Source of the DNA: Oribacterium parvum ACB1
GTDB taxonomy: Bacteria; Bacillota; Clostridia; Lachnospirales; Lachnospiraceae
Direction of reading: 5' to 3'
Length of the DNA stretch: 64,000 nucleotides
Assembly (NCBI RefSeq): GCF_000238055.2
Contig: NZ_KE148312.1
Span: 2,166,501 to 2,230,500 of the forward strand
Below, in pieces: positions 60,199 through 64,000 of the stretch (position 1 is its first letter; every line of letters begins with the position of its first letter). A model generated the notes under the pieces. The model was given only the letters and a program-made list of their open reading frames with translations. It did no database searches and had not been told where the DNA came from. Position numbers and translations under genes: made by a program.

Positions 60199-61035
60199 AT
60201 GCACGACAATTCAAATAAAACAAAGTCTATCCTGCTCTTAAGCGACTCTCCCTCTTACGGTACGGTGGCACTTAGAATGGCCTCTGCCGTACTGGAAAAG
60301 CTCCATTATGACGTCTTTTCCCTTCCGACCGCTCTGGTATCGAATACCTTAAATTACGGAAAGGCGGAAATACTGGATACAACAGAGTACCTCTTTCACA
60401 GCCTTAGCATTTGGAAGGAGCTAGGCTTTTCTTTTCCTTCTCTTTTTATCGGCTTTGTCCTTGGAGAAAGGCAGGCGGAGCGTATTTATCAATTTGCAAA
60501 AAAAGAAAAAGAAAACGGCAGTTATCTCTTTTTTGATCCCATTATGGCAGATCACGGAAAACTTTATAACGGCCTTCAAAAAAAGGACGTTGAAAGTAGA
60601 AAGAAGCTCATGCAGATCGCCGATTGTATTTTTCCGAATAAAACAGAGGCCTGCCTTTTGGCAGACCTCAAAACTGTTCCGGATAATTTCAACTTGGATG
60701 AAGCAAAAGAACTGATTTGTTCTTTAATCCAAAAAGGTGCAAAAAGTATCTGTATCACCAGTATGAAGATTGAGGAAAAGCCCTGCATTTTTCTTTATGA
60801 AGAAAACACAAAGGAATTTCACATCCTCCCCTATACAGAAAAAAATCTGAATATTGGAGGTACCGGAGACCTCTTCTCTTCCCTTTTTATCGGAAAATAC
60901 CTACAGGAGAAAAATTTTCTTTCCGCCGGAGACTGGGCTCTTCAGAAAATGAACTGCATTTTGGATGTCTTTCAGGAAAGAAATCATGCCGAGAAAACCA
61001 TCCCCATTGAAGAATATCTTCATCTCCTGGATTAG
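60199..61035 (+). CDS. pdxY: Pyridoxal/pyridoxamine kinase
   Basis: Ribokinase-fold enzyme of the vitamin B6 salvage pathway, 278 residues. N-terminal SDSPSYGTVALRMASAVLEK (in part: PSYGTVALRMA), VSNTLNYG, DPIMADHGKLY, FPNKTEACLLA, and the ATP/catalytic motif GGTGDLFSSLFIG with anion-hole GTGD are present. Order and length match PdxY/PdxK. ATG at 60199 has ACGGAGA upstream. The last codons fall in an 18-base tandem repeat. Confidence 0.93.
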   Translation: MHDNSNKTKSILLLSDSPSYGTVALRMASAVLEKLHYDVFSLPTALVSNTLNYGKAEILDTTEYLFHSLSIWKELGFSFPSLFIGFVLGERQAERIYQFAKKEKENGSYLFFDPIMADHGKLYNGLQKKDVESRKKLMQIADCIFPNKTEACLLADLKTVPDNFNLDEAKELICSLIQKGAKSICITSMKIEEKPCIFLYEENTKEFHILPYTEKNLNIGGTGDLFSSLFIGKYLQEKNFLSAGDWALQKMNCILDVFQERNHAEKTIPIEEYLHLLD

Positions 61036-61075
61036 TTTCATCTCTAGGACTAATTTCATCTCTAGGACTAGTTTC
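61022..61075. repeat. Three tandem 18-base units across the pdxY stop codon
   Basis: Copies 61022–61039, 61040–61057 and 61058–61075, consensus ATCTCTAGGACTAATTTC; the first (ATCTCCTGGATTAGTTTC) contains the last codons and the TAG stop. A partial fourth starts at 61076. Multiple of three, so slippage repeats the stop region without fusing genes. Confidence 0.85.
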
Positions 61076-61139
61076 GTCTCTCAAGATGTCTCCGGGCTTT
61101 TCAATTCGAATAAACTTCGGAAGCAGTTCTCATCAAGTT

Positions 61140-62003
61140 TTAGTCCGCCACAGTATCTACCCCTACCTCCGGAAGCTCTTCCACTTCCAAGGCTTCAATA
61201 TAATATATAAGTTGCGATACATCCTTCGAAATGGAATATTTTCCTTTTCGGAGGATTCCTTTTACCCGAATCCAAGATTCTTCCGATTTTAATTTTGATA
61301 AGTCGAGGTCCGTTTTAAACTCAAAATTCACATACCCTCCGGTGCAATACGGACAGGATGGCCCCATTCTTCCAACCAGTGTATAGCCTCCGAAGTTCAT
61401 ATAATAGCCGTCAATACTGACGGTTTTTCCTTCATAGTCCTGGAAGTTCATATACCAGTCATTAATCTGTGTGGCATAGTGCTTGTCTCCCACCACAATA
61501 TCCGGCTTATCCAAGTTTACCTTTCCTCTATCCTCTTTCGGATCATAGGGGTAGTCATCATAGGGATAGGCGCCTTCCCCCTTTTCGCTCTCTTTTACAT
61601 CAGTTTCTGCACTCTTCTTATCGGAAGCTTCTTCACTTTCCTTTCCTTCCGCTTCAGAAGATGCTCCGCTTCCATATTCCTTATCCAGAGATTCCTGCTC
61701 TTTTTGCTCCAAGCTCTCCAATTCCTTGGCCTGCTTTAAGGCTTCCTCTTCCGAAAGGGAGGAATCATTCTCTACCGAACTTTCTGTATTACTCCCTACT
61801 TTTCTGATATTGTTCGCTTTTTTACAGGAAGTAAATGTTAAGCAAAGTACAAAAAGTGATAGTAATAGGAAGATTTTTTTATTAACAGCTCTGCTGTCTA
61901 TAGCCGGCTTTATAAAACGCTTATCCGGTCTGCTATCCATGCTGCTATTCATACTGATACTGCTATTTCTACTGTTTTTTTCAGATTGCTCTTCCATTTC
62001 CAT
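61140..62003 (-). CDS. Lipoprotein with YcgQ/TIGR03943-like C-terminal domain, zinc locus
   Basis: 287 residues. A hydrophobic segment (about 43–60) ends in LTFTSC, a lipobox after an unusually long charged N-terminus of about 40 residues. Then an acidic linker (about 65–150) and a C-terminal domain (about 165–275) with DDYPYDPKEDRGKVNLDKPD, NDWYMNFQDYEGKTVSIDGYYM and GPSCPYCTGG. The last resembles the part of YcgQ-type zinc-homeostasis proteins that carries a Cys motif; similarity is by eye. It is the last gene of the zinc ABC operon, 15 bases after znuB, and its Cys pair may handle metal. Confidence 0.75.
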   Translation of the reverse strand: MEMEEQSEKNSRNSSISMNSSMDSRPDKRFIKPAIDSRAVNKKIFLLLSLFVLCLTFTSCKKANNIRKVGSNTESSVENDSSLSEEEALKQAKELESLEQKEQESLDKEYGSGASSEAEGKESEEASDKKSAETDVKESEKGEGAYPYDDYPYDPKEDRGKVNLDKPDIVVGDKHYATQINDWYMNFQDYEGKTVSIDGYYMNFGGYTLVGRMGPSCPYCTGGYVNFEFKTDLDLSKLKSEESWIRVKGILRKGKYSISKDVSQLIYYIEALEVEELPEVGVDTVAD

Positions 62004-62018
62004 AAATACCTCCCTTCC

Positions 62019-62843
62019 CTAGCTCTTCCGATTTCGTACCGCTTCCACACCCAGAAAAACAAAGAACAAAATCATATCTACTATTACGATCGAAGCACCT
62101 GTGGGAATGCTGTACAAAAAGGACAGGCTGATTCCGACAATAAATCCGAAGAGTGAAAGAACAGCCGCCAGTATAATAGTAGATAAAAAGTTCTTGCAAA
62201 CTCGCATCGCCGTAATGGAGGGGAATACAATCAAGCTGGAAATCAACAAGGTTCCCATCATGCGCATGCCGAGCACAATGGTAATCGAGGTAAGAAACGC
62301 CAATACCATATTGTAAAAGCGTGTGTTGGTGCCGCTGGCCTTCGCGAAAGTCTCATCAAAGGTTACCGCAAAAATACGCGGATAAAATACAATGTATAAG
62401 AACAAAACAACCACGGAAAGAACGACGGAAAGCCGAAGATCCGAAGGGCTGATAGCTAGGATGGAGCCGAACATATAGTTGCATACATCCGTATTCATTC
62501 CGGAAGTTAAAGATATCGTCATAACGCCGACCGCCAAAGCTCCGCTGCAAAGCAGTGCCGTAGCCGCGTCTCCCTTTATTTTGGAACTTTCTTCCAATTG
62601 CAGAAGGAAAAATGCCGCTATCACACAGACCGGAATGGATACCGACATCGGTGCGAAATTGAGGGCATAAGCTATGGCCAATGCCGCAAACCCCACATGG
62701 GAAAGACCGTCTCCAATCATGGAATAGCGCTTTAAGACAAGACTTGTTCCAAGAAGAGCGGAGCACAAGGAAACCAGACCTCCCACCACGAGAGCACGAA
62801 TCATAAAGTCGTACTGGAACATTTTCAGTAAAGAATTAAGCAT
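62019..62843 (-). CDS. znuB: Zinc/manganese ABC transporter permease (ZnuB-like)
   Basis: Membrane subunit of the metal importer, 274 residues, about eight helices. ABC-3 family markers: FMIRALVVGGLVSLCSALLGTSLVLKRYSMIGDGLSHVGFAA (in part: RYSMIGDGLSHVGFAA) and LLISSLIVFPSITAM. It overlaps znuC by 8 bases. Metal (zinc or manganese) cannot be read from the permease; zinc is preferred because of the YcgQ-like neighbour. Confidence 0.94.
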   Translation of the reverse strand: MLNSLLKMFQYDFMIRALVVGGLVSLCSALLGTSLVLKRYSMIGDGLSHVGFAALAIAYALNFAPMSVSIPVCVIAAFFLLQLEESSKIKGDAATALLCSGALAVGVMTISLTSGMNTDVCNYMFGSILAISPSDLRLSVVLSVVVLFLYIVFYPRIFAVTFDETFAKASGTNTRFYNMVLAFLTSITIVLGMRMMGTLLISSLIVFPSITAMRVCKNFLSTIILAAVLSLFGFIVGISLSFLYSIPTGASIVIVDMILFFVFLGVEAVRNRKS

Positions 62844-63546
62844 TTTCTTCCTCCTTTACCAAAAGTTTCCCCCACTTCGAGGAAAGATAGTCCTCTGCAC
62901 TTCCAAAAAAGCGCTGTGTACGGTCAAGGTGCAGAATGGTTTTTGCACGCTGAACCACTTCCTTCACATCATGAGAGACCATGATAATGGTCATCCCCTT
63001 TTCTTTATTTAACTTATCCAGCATTTCATAGAGCTCTTTCTGTGCGAGAGGATCCAGTCCTGCAACCGGCTCATCCACCACGAGGAGCTTTTCGCTGGCG
63101 CAGAGGGCTCTTGCCAAAAGAACCCTCTGCCGCTGTCCGCCGGACAGGTCTCTGAAGCAGGACTTCTTCAGATCTGTCACCTTTAAGTACTCCATAGCGT
63201 CTTCTACTCTCTTCTTATCTTCCTTTCGATAAAAAGGGAAAAACGAAAGTTTATTTAATCTACCCGACTCTACTACCTCATAACAGCTGGCGGGAAAATC
63301 CTTTTGGCTTTCGGTTTGCTGGGGAAGATAGCCGATTTCATTTGCCTTCAAACCGTCTCCGAAGACAATGCTCCCCTCACTCGCTTTCTTTAAGCCCAAA
63401 AGTCCCTTCAAAAGGGTGCTTTTTCCTGCGCCGTTTTCCCCAACAATACAAAGGTAGTCGCCTTTTTCTACGGAGAAATGAATATCGGACAATACCGTCT
63501 TTCCCTCGTAGGAAAATCCAACATTGTTTAGGGATATATAGGACAT
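62836..63546 (-). CDS. znuC: Zinc/manganese ABC transporter ATP-binding protein (ZnuC-like)
   Basis: ATPase of the metal importer, 236 residues. Walker A GENGAGKST (about 37–45), Q-loop YLPQQTESQK, signature LSGGQRQRVLLARAL, Walker B LLVVDEPVAGLDP, H-loop SHDVKEV. Complete. One base separates it from the znuA stop (63547). Confidence 0.96.
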   Translation of the reverse strand: MSYISLNNVGFSYEGKTVLSDIHFSVEKGDYLCIVGENGAGKSTLLKGLLGLKKASEGSIVFGDGLKANEIGYLPQQTESQKDFPASCYEVVESGRLNKLSFFPFYRKEDKKRVEDAMEYLKVTDLKKSCFRDLSGGQRQRVLLARALCASEKLLVVDEPVAGLDPLAQKELYEMLDKLNKEKGMTIIMVSHDVKEVVQRAKTILHLDRTQRFFGSAEDYLSSKWGKLLVKEEENA

Positions 63547-64000
63547 CTAGTTTAACGCCTCCTTTAAAGCATCTACATTCGGCTTCATCAGATCCACATA
63601 GGTCTTTCCAGCCTTAAAATCGCTGTCTGTCACATTGTGCACGGAATTCAGCAGCATCTTCTTTGCTCCTGTATCTCTACTGATGGCATTGACCATATCT
63701 TCATTTCCCATTTCGATATGGAAAACAACCGGAATCTTATCTTCCTTGACCTTATCCGTTAAGAAGGCAATGGTTGCAGCAGACGGCTGGGTATCGGTTG
63801 AGCATCCCGGAAAAGCGGCAAAGTAGCTTAAGCCGTATTCCTTACAAAAATAAGCAAAGGGAAAACGATCCGCCACAATGATTTCTTTTCTCTTTCCGCT
63901 ATCCACTACCTCTTTGAAACTCTTGTCCAACTCTTCAAGTTCCTTAACATAAGACTCACTGTTTGCCTTGAAACTGTCTTTATGGCTCTCATCAAGTCCG
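63547..64000 (-). CDS. znuA: Zinc/manganese-binding ABC substrate-binding protein (ZnuA-like), 5' part outside the window
   Basis: Only the C-terminal 150 residues are visible; the frame is open to the right edge (…GLDESHKDSFKANSES before VKELEELDKSFKEV), so the gene continues past 64000. The TroA/ZnuA fold C-terminal half shows VADRFPFAYFCKEYGLSYFAAFPG, PSAATIAFLTD, and the family ending FHIEMGNEDM with DTGAKKMLLNSVHNV, plus YVDLMKPNVDAL. Metal His and Asp/Glu residues before the window cannot be checked. First gene of znuA–znuC–znuB–lipoprotein. Confidence 0.92.
   Translation of the reverse strand, partial: GLDESHKDSFKANSESYVKELEELDKSFKEVVDSGKRKEIIVADRFPFAYFCKEYGLSYFAAFPGCSTDTQPSAATIAFLTDKVKEDKIPVVFHIEMGNEDMVNAISRDTGAKKMLLNSVHNVTDSDFKAGKTYVDLMKPNVDALKEALN

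Noticed and set aside
1-64000. Prophage, insertion sequence or integron
   Set aside because: No transposase, integrase, capsid or attachment-type repeat was found; the accessory genes seen are a toxin–antitoxin pair and an ABC cassette.

Overview
The window reads as ordinary chromosome of a low-GC anaerobic Firmicute of the Clostridia, most likely a Lachnospiraceae; an oral Oribacterium-like relative is my best guess, made from gene content only. Pointers are the order asp23–fakA–recG–rsmD–coaD, YtfJ and SpoVG without any other sporulation genes, Rex, GlgC/GlgD, an arginine deiminase operon, and many Clostridia-type ribosome binding sites. Almost everything is on the minus strand. Plus-strand units are rqcH, two tRNAs, asnS with a metallophosphatase/ATPase pair, and a pyridoxal kinase. 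I see no transposase, prophage, CRISPR array or rRNA.

Layout. 1–1570: partial NSS transporter and tRNA-Pro. 1721–7871: coiled-coil protein, coaD, rsmD, recG, fakA-like, asp23. 8050–9974: a GntR-controlled ABC cassette with a readable promoter/operator, between asp23 and rpmB. 10386–16093: a long run of mostly overlapping genes (ytfJ, a split DUF2953 gene, cinA, pgsA, rimO, rpoZ, gmk, yicC), with rqcH divergent. 18144–25134: yebC, alr, an AcpS–NnrD fusion, rex, fsa-type transaldolase, transketolase. 25288–26738: a frame-split membrane protein and two tRNAs (Ser, Leu), each with its own promoter and terminator. 26739–33363: alanine symporter, then a hybrid kinase/LytTR/GGDEF signalling set. 33642–36328: spoVG and glgDC. 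36924–41362: asnS, a metallophosphatase-like protein that has lost its metal ligands, and a YhaN/SbcC-like ATPase broken by one extra base. 41467–47769: AraC-type regulator with two DNA-binding domains next to arcA–arcB–arcC–yfcC (arginine to ornithine, ammonia, CO2 and ATP). 48381–55847: coiled-coil membrane protein, DegV, NlpC/P60 lipoprotein, pgeF, HAD phosphatase, tRNA-Glu, aroA, cytidylate-kinase-like. 56101–59119: ABC importer of the pfam04392 type. 59290–59957: RelE/AbrB-type toxin–antitoxin pair with an 8-bp simple repeat at its promoter. 60199–64000: pyridoxal kinase, then a zinc-type ABC importer (znuA partial, znuC, znuB) with a YcgQ-like lipoprotein.

The most interesting signals are (1) a gene whose anchor and ectodomain are joined to its well-supported start only by a −1 shift exactly at A_AAA_AAG (26061–26067); (2) the degenerate phosphatase beside a homopolymer-broken ATPase; (3) the 8-bp repeat placed where the −35 of the toxin–antitoxin promoter should be; (4) the AcpS–NnrD fusion without an epimerase domain; and (5) the double-HTH AraC regulator at the arginine deiminase locus. 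None proves a new system. All coordinates and motifs were read by eye; no search or alignment was run.
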